Source of the DNA: Cupriavidus sp. WGlv3
Lineage (GTDB): Bacteria > Pseudomonadota > Gammaproteobacteria > Burkholderiales > Burkholderiaceae
Direction: 5' to 3'
DNA length: 64,000 nt
Assembly: GCF_023952475.1 (NCBI RefSeq)
Contig: NZ_JALHRX010000001.1
Span: 310,001-374,000 of the forward strand
Positions 1 through 9,921 of this stretch are shown one piece after another (position 1 is the first letter of the stretch; the number at the start of each line of letters is the position of its first letter). The position numbers and the translations under genes are program-made. A model generated the notes under the pieces. It did not search any database. It was not told the DNA's origin and was given only the letters and a program-made list of their open reading frames with translations.

Positions 1-1093
1 TCTCAGCCTCGAAACCCTTGCTGGTGCGCAGCAGGATGATGCCGAAGGTGCCGAGCGTGGTCAGCAGGTAGGTGACCGAGTAGAACATCGCCGAGCTGTA
101 CGCATCGGCAGCGCCGTCAGCCTTGTTGGCGACCACGCCCGAGAGCAGGCCCAGCAGCACGAAGCCCATGTGCGAGATGGTCGAGTACGCCAGCATCCGC
201 TTCAGGTTGCTCTGCACGATGGCGGTCAGGTTGCCGATCGCCAGCGAGATGATCGACAGCACCACCAGCATCATCTGCCAGTCGCTGGCCAGCGGCAGCA
301 GGCCTTCCACCAGCACGCGGATGAACAGCGCGAACGCCGCCACCTTCGGGCCGCCGGCGATCAGCAGCGTCACCGCGGTCGGCGAGCCCTGGTAGATGTC
401 CGGAATCCACATGTGGAACGGCGCGGCGCCCAGCTTGAACGACAGGCCGGCGACGATGAAGACCACACCGAAGGCCAGCATCGTGGTGTTGATGCGGCCG
501 GACTCAACCGCGCGGAACACCTCGCCCAGGTTCAGCGAACCGGTGGCGCCGTACATCATCGAGATGCCGTACAGCAGGAAGCCCGAAGCCAGCGCGCCCA
601 GCACGAAGTACTTCATTGCCGATTCCGAGGTCACGCGCGACTCGCGGCGCAGCGCCACCAGCGCGTACGACGACAGCGACAGCAGTTCCAGGCCCAGGTA
701 CAGGGTCAGGAAGTTGTTGCCGGTGATCATCACGATCTGGCCGCCCAGCGTGAACAGCGCCAGCATGTAGAACTCGCCGGCGAACATGTCGCGCTCGGCC
801 AGGTAGCGGCGCGTATACACCAGCGTGACGAACAGGCCGGCCGCGCAGAACGCCGACAGCACGTTGGCCATCGGGTCGATCACGACCAGGTTGGAGAACG
901 CGTAATGCGTCTCGCCGGCAGCGGCGTTCATGCCGAACCAGGCGGTCAGCACCAGCGTGGTCAGCAGCGACAGCGGATAGGCCACGCTCTGCTTGCCCTT
1001 GCCACGGGCCAGGTCGATCCAGTTGATCGCGGCGATGGCGATCGCCAGGAAGATGATCGGCGCCACGGGGGCGAGTGTCGAGGACGGTTGCAT
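1..1093 (-). CDS. nuoN: NADH-quinone oxidoreductase subunit N (partial, C-terminus beyond left edge)
   Basis: This is a membrane-arm antiporter-like subunit of respiratory complex I. The first 364 codons are present, and the gene runs off the window at position 1. The ATG at 1093-1091 follows nuoM by 18 bases and gives MQPSS followed by a hydrophobic helix. The fold is a run of transmembrane helices. Conserved proton-channel segments are visible, such as LYLGLELLSLSSYAL around residues 150-165, with the key Glu of TMH5, and a Lys-bearing FKLGAAPFHMW segment near residue 220. It is the last gene of the nuoA-N operon. Identity is secure from position and motifs; only the C-terminal part is unseen. 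Confidence 0.95.
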   Translation of the reverse strand, partial: MQPSSTLAPVAPIIFLAIAIAAINWIDLARGKGKQSVAYPLSLLTTLVLTAWFGMNAAAGETHYAFSNLVVIDPMANVLSAFCAAGLFVTLVYTRRYLAERDMFAGEFYMLALFTLGGQIVMITGNNFLTLYLGLELLSLSSYALVALRRESRVTSESAMKYFVLGALASGFLLYGISMMYGATGSLNLGEVFRAVESGRINTTMLAFGVVFIVAGLSFKLGAAPFHMWIPDIYQGSPTAVTLLIAGGPKVAAFALFIRVLVEGLLPLASDWQMMLVVLSIISLAIGNLTAIVQSNLKRMLAYSTISHMGFVLLGLLSGVVANKADGAADAYSSAMFYSVTYLLTTLGTFGIILLRTSKGFEAE

Positions 1094-1111
1094 GTTGATA
1101 TCTCTCCCCGA

Positions 1112-2578
1112 TTACAGCTTCGACTGCGCCGCGTGCTGCAGCAGGTTGACCACGGACGGGTGCATCACGTCGGTAAAGGGCTTCGGGTGCAGGCCCATGT
1201 ACAGCGTCATCAGGGCCAGCAGGCCGAGCATGACGAACTCACGCTGGTTCAGGTCGACCAGCTCGCGCACGTGCTGGTGCACGACGTCGCCGAAGATCAC
1301 GCGCTTGACCATCCACAGCGAATAGGCGGCGCCGAAGATCAGCGCGGTGGCAGCCAGCAGGCCGATCCAGAAGTTGAACTTGACCGCGCCCAGGATCACC
1401 ATGAATTCGCCGACGAATCCCGAGGTGGCCGGCAGGCCGCAGTTGGCCATCGCGAAGAACACCGACAGCGCGGCGAACTTCGGCATGGTGTTGACCACGC
1501 CGCCGTAGTCGGCGATCTGGCGCGAGTGCACGCGGTCGTACAGCACGCCGATGCAAAGGAACATCGCCCCCGAGATAAAGCCGTGCGAGATCATCTGGAT
1601 GATGCCGCCTTCGACGCCGATGTCGCTGAAGATAAAGAAGCCCAGCGTGACGAAGCCCATGTGGGCGATCGACGAGTACGCCACCAGCTTCTTCATGTCG
1701 GCCTGCACCAGCGCCACCAGGCCGATGTAGATCACCGCGACCAGCGAGATGGTGATGATGAACGGGGCCAGGTAGTGGCTGGCGTCAGGCGCAATCGGCA
1801 GCGAGAAGCGCAGGAAGCCGTAGGCGCCCAGCTTCAGCATGATCGCGGCCAGCACCACCGAACCGCCGGTCGGCGCTTCCACGTGGGCGTCGGGCAGCCA
1901 GGTATGCACCGGCCACATCGGCACCTTCACCGCAAACGCGACGAAGAAGGCGATAAAGATCGCGATCTGCTCGTTCATCGACAGCTTGGCCTGGTGCCAT
2001 TGCAGGATGTCGAAGGTGCCGGTCTTGTTGTACAGGTACAGCAGCGCAACCAGCGTCAGCAGCGAGCCCAGCAGCGTGTACAGGAAGAACTTGAAGGCCG
2101 CGTAGACGCGGTTCGGGCCGCCCCAGACGCCGATGATGATGTACATCGGGATCAGCGTGGCTTCGAAGAACACGTAGAACAGCATGCCGTCGAGCGCGCA
2201 GAACACGCCGACCATCAGGCCCGACAGGATCAGGAACGAGGCCATGTACTCGGCCACGCGCTCGGTGATTACCTCCCAGGCCGAGATCACCACGATCACC
2301 GTGATGAAGGCGGTCAGCACCACGAACCACATCGACAGGCCGTCAACGCCCAGCAGGTAGTGGATGTTGAAGCGTTCGATCCAGCTCGCCTTCTCGACGA
2401 ACTGCATCGCCGCGGTGGCGCGGTCGAAGTTGAACACCAGCGGCAGCGTGACCACGAAGCTGGCGATCGAGCCGAACAGCGACATCCAGCGCACGAAGCC
2501 GGGGCTGCGGTCTGAGCCGAAGGCCAGGATCAGCAGGCCGAAAAAGACAGGCAGCCAGATTGAGAAAGACAGAACCAT
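1112..2578 (-). CDS. nuoM: NADH-quinone oxidoreductase subunit M
   Basis: The product is a 488-residue antiporter-like membrane subunit of complex I, one of three proton-translocating modules (NuoL, M, N). The length is normal for the family. About 14 hydrophobic helices are visible. The conserved FFEATLIPMYIIIGVWGG segment holds the TMH5 Glu, and the channel motif KVPMWPVHTWLPDAHVEAPT is intact, with its Lys and the broken-helix Pro. The gene lies between nuoL (28 bases upstream) and nuoN (18 bases downstream) in the same direction, so it should be co-transcribed and made in equal amount. Nothing is unusual in sequence or codon use. Confidence 0.98.
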   Translation of the reverse strand: MVLSFSIWLPVFFGLLILAFGSDRSPGFVRWMSLFGSIASFVVTLPLVFNFDRATAAMQFVEKASWIERFNIHYLLGVDGLSMWFVVLTAFITVIVVISAWEVITERVAEYMASFLILSGLMVGVFCALDGMLFYVFFEATLIPMYIIIGVWGGPNRVYAAFKFFLYTLLGSLLTLVALLYLYNKTGTFDILQWHQAKLSMNEQIAIFIAFFVAFAVKVPMWPVHTWLPDAHVEAPTGGSVVLAAIMLKLGAYGFLRFSLPIAPDASHYLAPFIITISLVAVIYIGLVALVQADMKKLVAYSSIAHMGFVTLGFFIFSDIGVEGGIIQMISHGFISGAMFLCIGVLYDRVHSRQIADYGGVVNTMPKFAALSVFFAMANCGLPATSGFVGEFMVILGAVKFNFWIGLLAATALIFGAAYSLWMVKRVIFGDVVHQHVRELVDLNQREFVMLGLLALMTLYMGLHPKPFTDVMHPSVVNLLQHAAQSKL

Positions 2579-2605
2579 TTCTATGTTTTCCTTACTTGGT
2601 GCCTA

Positions 2606-4693
2606 TCACTTGGTGCCGATCACGCCCGTGATCGTCAGCGTCAGCAGCACCAGCATGCCGACGATCATCGCGAACGCGTAGTGGTAGATATAGCCCGACT
2701 GCAGGTAGCGGCTGGCCGAAGCAAACGATGCCACCACGCGCGCCGCGCCGTTGACGAACAGGCCATCGATCAGGCTCTGGTCGCCGCCCTTCCACAGGCC
2801 GGTACCGAGCAGACGTGCGCCGCGGGCGAACACGGCCTGGTTGATGGCGTCCATGTAGTACTTGTTGTCGAGCAGCTTGTACAGGCCCGAGAAGCGATTG
2901 GCGATGGCCTCGGGGATATCCGGGCGCTTCATGTAGAAGAACCAGGACAGCACCACCCCGGCGATGGCCAGCCACAGCACGGGCGTGGTCAGCGAGTGCT
3001 GCGCCATCGCCACCCAGCCGTGGAAGGCTTGCTTCAGCTCGGCCATGGCGTGGTGATTTTCGCCGACGAAGATCACTTCCTTGAAGGCGATGCCGTTCTT
3101 GAAGAAGTCGCCGAACAGCATCGGCTCGATCGCGATGGCGCCGATGATCACCGACGGGATCGCCAGCAGCACCAGCGGCAGCGTCACGACCCAAGGCGAT
3201 TCATGCGGCGTCTCGCCGGCAGACAGGCCATGGTGATGGTCGTGCGAGACTTCCTCGTCCTCGTGGTCGCCTTCATGGTGCTGGTGGGCATGGTTCTGGC
3301 CCCAGCGCGACTTGCCATGGAACACCAGGAAGTACATGCGGAACGAGTAGAACGCGGTGACGAACACGCCCGCCAGCACGGCGAAGTAGGCAAAGCCCGA
3401 ACCGGCGATATGCGACTCGGCCACGGCCTCGATGATCGAGTCCTTCGAGTAGAAGCCCGCGAAGAACGGCGTGCCGATCAGCGCCAGCGAACCCACCAGC
3501 GACGTGATCCAGGTGATCGGCATGTACTTGCGCAGGCCGCCCATGTTGCGGATGTCCTGGTCGTGGTGCATGCCGATGATGACCGAGCCCGCGCCCAGGA
3601 ACAGCAGCGCCTTGAAGAAAGCGTGCGTCATCAGGTGGAACACCGCCACCGAGTAGGCCGAGGCGCCCAGCGCCACGGTCATGTAGCCCAGCTGCGACAG
3701 GGTGGAGTACGCCACCACGCGCTTGATGTCGTTCTGGATGATACCCAGGAAGCCCATGAACAGCGCGGTGATGGCGCCGATCACCAGCACGAACGACAGC
3801 GCGGTGTCCGACAGTTCGAACAGCGGCGACATGCGCGCGACCATGAAGATGCCGGCGGTCACCATGGTGGCCGCGTGGATCAGTGCGGAGATCGGGGTCG
3901 GGCCTTCCATCGAGTCAGGCAGCCAGACGTGCAGCGGGAACTGCGCCGACTTGCCCATCGCGCCGATGAACAGGCAGATGCACGCGACGGTGATCATCAT
4001 CCAGTCGGTGCCCGGGAAAACCACGGTAGCCAGCTGGTCGCGCGCGGCGAATACTTCGGTGTAGTTCATGCTGCCGGCGTAGGCCAGCAGCAGGCCGATG
4101 CCGAGGATGAAGCCGAAGTCGCCAACGCGGTTGACCAGGAACGCCTTCAGGTTGGCGAAGATCGCCGTCGGTCGCGTGTACCAGAAACCGATCAGCAGGT
4201 ACGACACCAGGCCCACCGCTTCCCAGCCGAAGAACAGCTGCAGGAAGTTGTTGCTCATCACCAGCATCAGCATCGAGAAGGTGAACAGCGAGATATAGGC
4301 GAAGAAGCGGTTGTAGCCGGGGTCGCCGTCCATGTAGCCGACGGTGTAGATATGCACCATCAGCGAGACGAAGGTCACCACGACCATCATCATCGCCGTC
4401 AGCGAGTCGACCAGGAACCCGACCTCCATCTTCAGGTCGCCGATGGCCATCCACTCGTAGACGGTGCCGTTGTAGCCGGCGCCGTTCATCACGTCGAGCA
4501 GCACCATCACCGACAGCACGAAGGAAATGGCCACGCCGAGAATCGTCGAGGTGTGGGCCACGATCCGGCCGCCGCGCGACTCCGAGGAAAACAGGCCAAA
4601 GAACTTGGTACCGAACAGGCCGGCGATCGCTGAGCCGACTAGCGGCGCCAGCGCAATCGCGAGCAGCAGGTTGGGGTTGAGCGTGGTTGCCAT
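2606..4693 (-). CDS. nuoL: NADH-quinone oxidoreductase subunit L
   Basis: This is the distal antiporter-like subunit of the complex I membrane arm, 695 residues. It carries the NuoL-specific C-terminal extension that forms the long lateral helix. The conserved QLFFGWEAVGLVSYLLIGFW segment holds the TMH5 Glu, and AQFPLHVWLPDSMEGPTPISALIHAATMV forms the proton channel. A His/Glu-rich loop (HAHQHHEGDHEDEEVSHDHHH, about residues 470-490) precedes the lateral-helix region. Such a loop is variable in the family and could bind metal adventitiously. The ATG at 4693 is followed by MATTLNPNLLLAIALAPL, a typical first helix. The gene is in the nuo operon, with nuoK 58 bases upstream. Confidence 0.98.
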   Translation of the reverse strand: MATTLNPNLLLAIALAPLVGSAIAGLFGTKFFGLFSSESRGGRIVAHTSTILGVAISFVLSVMVLLDVMNGAGYNGTVYEWMAIGDLKMEVGFLVDSLTAMMMVVVTFVSLMVHIYTVGYMDGDPGYNRFFAYISLFTFSMLMLVMSNNFLQLFFGWEAVGLVSYLLIGFWYTRPTAIFANLKAFLVNRVGDFGFILGIGLLLAYAGSMNYTEVFAARDQLATVVFPGTDWMMITVACICLFIGAMGKSAQFPLHVWLPDSMEGPTPISALIHAATMVTAGIFMVARMSPLFELSDTALSFVLVIGAITALFMGFLGIIQNDIKRVVAYSTLSQLGYMTVALGASAYSVAVFHLMTHAFFKALLFLGAGSVIIGMHHDQDIRNMGGLRKYMPITWITSLVGSLALIGTPFFAGFYSKDSIIEAVAESHIAGSGFAYFAVLAGVFVTAFYSFRMYFLVFHGKSRWGQNHAHQHHEGDHEDEEVSHDHHHGLSAGETPHESPWVVTLPLVLLAIPSVIIGAIAIEPMLFGDFFKNGIAFKEVIFVGENHHAMAELKQAFHGWVAMAQHSLTTPVLWLAIAGVVLSWFFYMKRPDIPEAIANRFSGLYKLLDNKYYMDAINQAVFARGARLLGTGLWKGGDQSLIDGLFVNGAARVVASFASASRYLQSGYIYHYAFAMIVGMLVLLTLTITGVIGTK

Positions 4694-4751
4694 AGGACGC
4701 TTAGTGGTGTGCGGTCGGTGAGTCTTGGGTATCTGCGTAGTGCGGCACGGA

Positions 4752-5057
4752 TCAGTACTTCAGGGTGTCCATGTCGTCCACGTTGATCGTATCCAGGTTG
4801 CGGAACAGCACCACCAGGATTGCCAGACCGATTGCCGACTCGGCGGCGGCCACCGTGAGGATGAAGAAAACGAAAACCTGACCAGCCAGATCGCCCAGGT
4901 AATGCGAGAAGGCGACGAAGTTGATGTTCACCGCGAGCAGCATCAGTTCGATCGCCATCAGCAGCACGATCACGTTCTTGCGGTTCAGGAAGATGCCGAC
5001 GATGCTGATCGCAAACAGGATCGCACCGAGCACGAGGAAGTGGGCGAGAGAGAGCAC
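4752..5057 (-). CDS. nuoK: NADH-quinone oxidoreductase subunit K
   Basis: This is a small three-helix membrane subunit of complex I, 101 residues, which is the normal length. The start is a GTG (5057-5055) giving [13 protein letters not shown], the family's usual N-terminus, and no better ATG exists. The two buried glutamates needed for proton transfer are visible in the segments [13 protein letters not shown] and [11 protein letters not shown]. The gene is 16 bases downstream of nuoJ and in the same operon. Confidence 0.97.
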   Translation of the reverse strand: MLSLAHFLVLGAILFAISIVGIFLNRKNVIVLLMAIELMLLAVNINFVAFSHYLGDLAGQVFVFFILTVAAAESAIGLAILVVLFRNLDTINVDDMDTLKY

Positions 5058-5073
5058 AGCGTTTCTCCGGGCT

Positions 5074-5718
5074 TTAGTTCTTATTGGCGGCAGCCGCGGC
5101 TTCCGTCTGCGGATTCTGGGCTTCGGCCTGCATCGGCACCAGGCGCACGCGCTCGTCGCGGCGGGTACGCAGCTGCGCCGACACGTCCTGGGCCTTGGTG
5201 TCCTTGCGGCGGCGCAGGGTCAGCGCGACAGCGGCAATGATCGCCACCAGCAGGATGATGCCGGCCACTTCGAAGGCGTAGATGTAGTCGGTGTAGATCA
5301 GCTTGCCGAGCGCAGCGGTGTTCGAGTAGCCCGGTTGCTGCGAACCGCTGGCCACCACCGGCGCGGTGGTGCCGATGAAGTTGCGCACCAGCACGATCGC
5401 CATCTCGGCGATGATCAGCGCGCCCACCACCGAGGCCATCGGCACGTAGGTCCAGAAGTCGCGGCGCAGGTGCTCGATGTCGATATCGATCATCATCACC
5501 ACGAACAGGAACAGCACCATCACCGCGCCGACATAGACCAGCACCAGCAGGATGGCGAGGAATTCCGCCTTGAGCAGCATCCAGATCGCGGCGGCCGTGA
5601 AGAACGACAGCACGAGGAACAGTGCGGAATGCACCGGGTTCTTCGCAGTGATGACTTTCAGTGCGGAGAGCACCAGCACCAGCGCAAAGACATAGAATAT
5701 GGTGGTCGTGAGTTCCAT
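5074..5718 (-). CDS. nuoJ: NADH-quinone oxidoreductase subunit J
   Basis: This is a complex I membrane subunit of 214 residues with five predicted helices. The conserved TMH3 region [17 protein letters not shown] contains the pi-bulge segment that links quinone binding to the antiporter arm. The C-terminal about 45 residues after the last helix are charged and then Ala-rich, as in other betaproteobacterial NuoJ. The 175-base gap upstream to nuoI (5719-5893) is unusually long for this operon. It is GC-rich and contains no open frame that I can support. Confidence 0.97.
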   Translation of the reverse strand: MELTTTIFYVFALVLVLSALKVITAKNPVHSALFLVLSFFTAAAIWMLLKAEFLAILLVLVYVGAVMVLFLFVVMMIDIDIEHLRRDFWTYVPMASVVGALIIAEMAIVLVRNFIGTTAPVVASGSQQPGYSNTAALGKLIYTDYIYAFEVAGIILLVAIIAAVALTLRRRKDTKAQDVSAQLRTRRDERVRLVPMQAEAQNPQTEAAAAANKN

Positions 5719-5893
5719 GGTTCCTATCGGATCCTCTCAGGGCCGTCCGGCACAAGCCTTCCCCTTCGGGTGGCCCGCTCCTGCGGCATCCTTGCTTTGG
5801 CCCCTCGCATTGAAGGGACCGTATTCAAATTCGGTGGCAGAAGCAGCCAGGTCTGTTACGGGTGGCCGCCCTGCCGTTTGGCGCGTGCGCCGG

Positions 5894-6385
5894 TCAGCGA
5901 TACTTGGCGTCGGCAGCCTTGGCCGCCGCGATCTGCGGCTCGTAGCGGTCGCCCACGGCCAGCAGCATGTCCTTGGTGAAGTACAGGTCGCCGCGCTTCT
6001 CGCCGTGGTATTCCAGGATCTGCGTTTCCACGATGGCGTCGACCGGGCAGGCCTCTTCGCAGAAACCGCAGAAGATGCACTTGGTCAGGTCGATGTCGTA
6101 GCGGGTGGTACGGCGCGTGCCGTCGTTGCGCACGTCCGACTCGATGGTGATGGCCAGCGCCGGGCACACCGCCTCGCACAGCTTGCAGGCAATGCAGCGC
6201 TCTTCGCCGTTCGGATAGCGGCGCAGCGCGTGCAGGCCACGGAAGCGCGGCGAGATCGGCGTTTTCTCTTCCGGGAACTGGACGGTGACCTTGCGCGCGA
6301 AGAGATAGCGGCCGGTCAGCGCCATGCCCTTGAAGAGTTCCTTCAGGAGCAGGCTGTTGAAGAAGTCCTTGATGGCGAGCAGCAT
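5894..6385 (-). CDS. nuoI: NADH-quinone oxidoreductase subunit I
   Basis: This is the ferredoxin-like subunit that carries clusters N6a and N6b and passes electrons to the terminal cluster N2. It has 163 residues. Two CxxCxxCxxxCP motifs are present: [12 protein letters not shown] at about residues 72-83 and [12 protein letters not shown] at about residues 111-122, each giving a [4Fe-4S] site. An N-terminal amphipathic helix ([16 protein letters not shown]) anchors it to the membrane. The ATG at 6385 begins [17 protein letters not shown]. The gene lies between nuoH and nuoJ, as in other proteobacteria. Confidence 0.98.
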   Translation of the reverse strand: MLLAIKDFFNSLLLKELFKGMALTGRYLFARKVTVQFPEEKTPISPRFRGLHALRRYPNGEERCIACKLCEAVCPALAITIESDVRNDGTRRTTRYDIDLTKCIFCGFCEEACPVDAIVETQILEYHGEKRGDLYFTKDMLLAVGDRYEPQIAAAKAADAKYR

Positions 6386-6456
6386 GACGATTGCTTCCTA
6401 GTATTTCCACGCGGTGCGCGCTGCCGCATTGCAGCGCCGCACCGTCGCTTGGCTGT

Positions 6457-7521
6457 TCAGTGCCAGATGTTCCACGGCGACTTGATCCAGATCGCCACGA
6501 TGATCAGCCACACCACGGTCAGCGGAATGAACACCTTCCAGCCCAGGCGCATGATCTGGTCATAGCGGTAGCGCGGGAACGAGGCACGGATCCAGATAAA
6601 GACCGACAGCAGCAGGAAAACCTTGACCAGCAGCCAGAAGAAGCCGGGGACCGCGTTGGTGACCACGCTCGAGAACGGAGGCGCCCAGCCGCCCAGGAAC
6701 ATCAGCGCGGTCATGGCCGAGATGATGATCATGTTGATGTACTCGGCCAGGAAGAACAGCGCGAAGCCCATGCCCGAATATTCGATCATGTGGCCGGCCA
6801 CGATTTCCGATTCGCCTTCCACCACGTCGAACGGGTGGCGGTTGGTTTCGGCCACGCCCGAGATGAAGTAGACGCCGAACATCGGCAGCAGCGGCAGCCA
6901 GTTCCACGACAGGATGTTGATGCCCATGTCAGCGAAGTAGCCCGTGTTCTGGCCGTTGACGATGGCCGACAGGTTCAGGCTGCCGGCAACCATCAGCACC
7001 GTCACCAGCGCGAAGCCCATGGCGATTTCATACGACACCATCTGTGCCGCGGCACGCATGGCGCCGATGAAGGCGTACTTGGAGTTCGAGGCCCAGCCGG
7101 CCAGGATCACGCCGTAGACGCCGACCGAGCTGATCGCCATCACGTACAGCAGGCCGGCGTTGACGTCCGCCATCACCACTTCGGCCTGGAACGGAATCAC
7201 GGCCCAGACCGCGACGGCAGGCATCAGCACCATCAGCGGCGCGATCAGGTACATGCCGCGGCTGACCTGCGTCGGCATCATGACTTCCTTGAGCAGCAGC
7301 TTCAGCACGTCGGCGATCGGCTGCAGCAGGCCCAGCGGGCCGACGCGGTTCGGGCCGAGACGGACGTGCATCCAGCCGATCAGCTTGCGCTCCCACAGGA
7401 TCAGGTAAGCCACGCACAGCAGCAGCGGCACCACGATCAGCACGGCGCGGATCAGGATCCACAGCGGCGTCCAGTACGCGCCCAGCACGCCCTGCCCTTG
7501 CGAGGTAATCCAGTCAATCAT
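6457..7521 (-). CDS. nuoH: NADH-quinone oxidoreductase subunit H
   Basis: This membrane subunit forms much of the quinone-binding chamber and the junction between the two arms of complex I. It has 354 residues and about eight helices. The family signature [17 protein letters not shown] is present at about residues 50-66, as is the acidic loop [20 protein letters not shown], which contributes the E-channel glutamates. The ATG at 7521 starts 21 bases after the nuoG stop. The length and motifs are normal. Confidence 0.98.
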   Translation of the reverse strand: MIDWITSQGQGVLGAYWTPLWILIRAVLIVVPLLLCVAYLILWERKLIGWMHVRLGPNRVGPLGLLQPIADVLKLLLKEVMMPTQVSRGMYLIAPLMVLMPAVAVWAVIPFQAEVVMADVNAGLLYVMAISSVGVYGVILAGWASNSKYAFIGAMRAAAQMVSYEIAMGFALVTVLMVAGSLNLSAIVNGQNTGYFADMGINILSWNWLPLLPMFGVYFISGVAETNRHPFDVVEGESEIVAGHMIEYSGMGFALFFLAEYINMIIISAMTALMFLGGWAPPFSSVVTNAVPGFFWLLVKVFLLLSVFIWIRASFPRYRYDQIMRLGWKVFIPLTVVWLIIVAIWIKSPWNIWH

Positions 7522-7542
7522 GTCTTCTTCTCGCTGTTGTTC

Positions 7543-9909
7543 TTACGCCGTGACCGCGGCGCCGGCTTTGGCCGGTGCCAGGTCGATGGCCTTCTCTACG
7601 GTGACCGTGCCAAACATGCCGCCCAGGCCCATGGCCCCCGGCGTTGCCGCCGGCACGCGCACGGTGTTGGCCGGCAGCGTGGCTTCGAGCACGGCCGGCA
7701 GCACCACGCTGCCCTGCCCTTGCGTGACGCGGACCGGGTCGCCCGACTGGATGCCCAGGCGGGCAAACAGGTCGGCCGGCAGCGCGATCTGCATGGCGCG
7801 GCGCGCGGCAGCGGTCAGCTGCAGCGAGTCGGCGCGGCGCACGATCGGGTCGGCGTGGTAGATCGGCACGTCGGCGATGCGTTCGATGCCGTTGGCGGCA
7901 GCGGCGGCAACGCGGATCGGCGCGTCGGTGGCGTTGTCCAGTTGGGTCTCGACCGGCGCCGACAGCGCTTCGGCACGGACCGACTCGGCGGTTTCGTAGT
8001 CGAAGCCGGCGACGTCGAGCAGGTTGCCCAGCACGCGCAGCACCTTCCAGCCCGGACGCGACTCGCCCAGTGCGCGCACCACGCCGTTGAAGCTCTGCGG
8101 CTTGCCTTCGCAGTTGACGAAGGTGCCGGAGGTTTCCGTGAACGGCGCGACCGGCAGGATCACGTCGGCGTACTGCATGGCCGCTTCCGAACGGAACGGC
8201 GACAGCACCACCACGGTGTTGGCCTGCGCCAGCGCGGCCAGGGCCTTGCGCGGATCGGCGGTGTCGAATTCCGGCTCGGTGTTCAGCAGGATGTAGGCCT
8301 TGCGCGGCGCGTCCAGCATCGCCTGCGCATTGGCGCCGCCCTGCTTCGGCAGCGCGCCGGCGATGTAGCCGCCGACGGTGTTGGCCGCTTCGGTCAGGAA
8401 ACCCAGCGTCGCGCCCGTTTCGGTGGCGATCCACTGTGCCAGCGCATGCAGCGCCGAGAACTGCGGATGACGCACGGCCTCGTTGCCGAGGAACACGGCA
8501 CGGCGCTCGCCCTGCAGCAGCGCTTCCGCCACCTTGGCGGCGGCGTCGCCACCGTCGAACCCATCGGTGCCGGCCGGGGCGGCCACGCCCTTGGCGGCGG
8601 CCACGGCACGGGCCACGCCGGCGAGTGCGGCAGTCCAGCCGGACGGCGCCACGTCGATGCGGGTCGCGGGCATCAGCAGGTCTTCACCGCCGGCACCGAG
8701 CACGGCCACGCGAGCGCCCTTCTTGGTCGCCTGGCGCAGGCGCGAGGCCAGCAGCGGATGATCCTTGCGCAGCGACGAGCCGATCACCAGCACGCGTTGC
8801 AGCGCGGTGACGTCGGCCACCGGCAGGCCCAGCCACGGCGCGCCCTTCAGCGCAGGCGAGAAGTCGGACTGGCGCAGGCGGAAGTCGACGTTGTCGCTGC
8901 CCAGGCCACGCACCAGCTTGCCCAGCAGGAACAGCTCTTCCAGCGTGCTGTGCGGGCTGGCCAGCGCGGCGATCTGGTCGGCGCCATGCTCGCGCTTGAT
9001 GCCGGCCAGGCCATTGGCCACGTATTCCAGCGCGGTCTGCCAGTCGGTTTCCATCCATTCGCCGCCTTGCTTGAGCAATGGGCGGGTCAGGCGGTCGGCG
9101 CTGTTCAGGCCTTCATACGAGAAGCGGTCCTTGTCGGAGATCCAGCACTCGTTGATGTCTTCGTTTTCCAGCGGCAGCACGCGCATCACGCGCTGGTTCT
9201 TGGTCTGCACCACCAGGTTCGCGCCCAGCCCGTCGTGCGGCGACACCGACTTGCGGCGCGCCAGTTCCCAGGTTCGGGCCGAGTAGCGGAACGGCTTGCT
9301 GGTCAGCGCGCCGACCGGGCACAGGTCGATCATGTTGCCCGACAGTTCCGAGTCGACGGTCTTGCCGACGAAGGTGGTGATCTCCGAGTGCTCGCCGCGG
9401 CCCAGCATGCCCAGCTCCATCACACCGGCCACTTCCTGGCCAAAGCGCACGCAGCGGGTGCAGTGGATGCAGCGGGTCATCTCCTCCATGGAGATCAGCG
9501 GGCCCACGTTCTTGTGGAACACCACGCGCTTCTCTTCCTTGTAGCGCGACTCCGAGGCACCGTAGCCCACGGCGAGGTCCTGCAGCTGGCACTCGCCGCC
9601 CTGATCGCAGATGGGGCAATCCAGCGGGTGGTTGATCAGCAGGAATTCCATCACGGACTTCTGCGCCTTGACCGCCTTCTCCGAGTTGGTGAAGACCTTC
9701 ATGCCGGGGGTCACCGGCGTGGCGCAGGCAGGCAGCGCCTTCGGGGCCTTCTCGACCTCGACCAGGCACATGCGGCAGTTGGCCGCGATGGACAGTTTGC
9801 GGTGGTAGCAGAAGTGCGGGATGTAGGTGCCCAGCTTGCGGGCGGCTTCCATCACCAGGCTGCCCTCAGCAACCTCAACCTTCTTGCCGTCGATCTCTAG
9901 TTCAACCAT
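7543..9909 (-). CDS. nuoG: NADH-quinone oxidoreductase subunit G
   Basis: This is the large iron-sulfur subunit of the complex I peripheral arm, 788 residues. The N-terminal plant-ferredoxin-like [2Fe-2S] domain has CYHRKLSIAANCRMCLVEV, and the CxxH-type N5 site follows. A third Cys set, CPICDQGGECQLQD, precedes CIHCTRCVRFGQEV and the later CPVGALT. The C-terminal two thirds is a degenerate molybdopterin-oxidoreductase fold that binds no molybdenum in this family. The gene lies 12 bases downstream of nuoF. It is much more divergent in its C-terminal half than NuoF or NuoD, as is usual. Confidence 0.97.
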   Translation of the reverse strand: MVELEIDGKKVEVAEGSLVMEAARKLGTYIPHFCYHRKLSIAANCRMCLVEVEKAPKALPACATPVTPGMKVFTNSEKAVKAQKSVMEFLLINHPLDCPICDQGGECQLQDLAVGYGASESRYKEEKRVVFHKNVGPLISMEEMTRCIHCTRCVRFGQEVAGVMELGMLGRGEHSEITTFVGKTVDSELSGNMIDLCPVGALTSKPFRYSARTWELARRKSVSPHDGLGANLVVQTKNQRVMRVLPLENEDINECWISDKDRFSYEGLNSADRLTRPLLKQGGEWMETDWQTALEYVANGLAGIKREHGADQIAALASPHSTLEELFLLGKLVRGLGSDNVDFRLRQSDFSPALKGAPWLGLPVADVTALQRVLVIGSSLRKDHPLLASRLRQATKKGARVAVLGAGGEDLLMPATRIDVAPSGWTAALAGVARAVAAAKGVAAPAGTDGFDGGDAAAKVAEALLQGERRAVFLGNEAVRHPQFSALHALAQWIATETGATLGFLTEAANTVGGYIAGALPKQGGANAQAMLDAPRKAYILLNTEPEFDTADPRKALAALAQANTVVVLSPFRSEAAMQYADVILPVAPFTETSGTFVNCEGKPQSFNGVVRALGESRPGWKVLRVLGNLLDVAGFDYETAESVRAEALSAPVETQLDNATDAPIRVAAAAANGIERIADVPIYHADPIVRRADSLQLTAAARRAMQIALPADLFARLGIQSGDPVRVTQGQGSVVLPAVLEATLPANTVRVPAATPGAMGLGGMFGTVTVEKAIDLAPAKAGAAVTA

Positions 9910-9921
9910 GTTCTGCCACGC

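Noticed and set aside
170..2515. A 781-codon plus-strand frame over nuoN and nuoM, rich in His, Arg and Gln.
   Set aside because: It is the antisense shadow of two genes with clear complex I motifs. Composition is that of reversed membrane-protein codons, and no ribosome site or domain is present.
6391..9900. A 1169-codon plus-strand frame opposite nuoG and nuoH.
   Set aside because: High-GC DNA leaves long stop-free antisense frames. This one is exactly opposite well-identified genes and has no recognisable domain.
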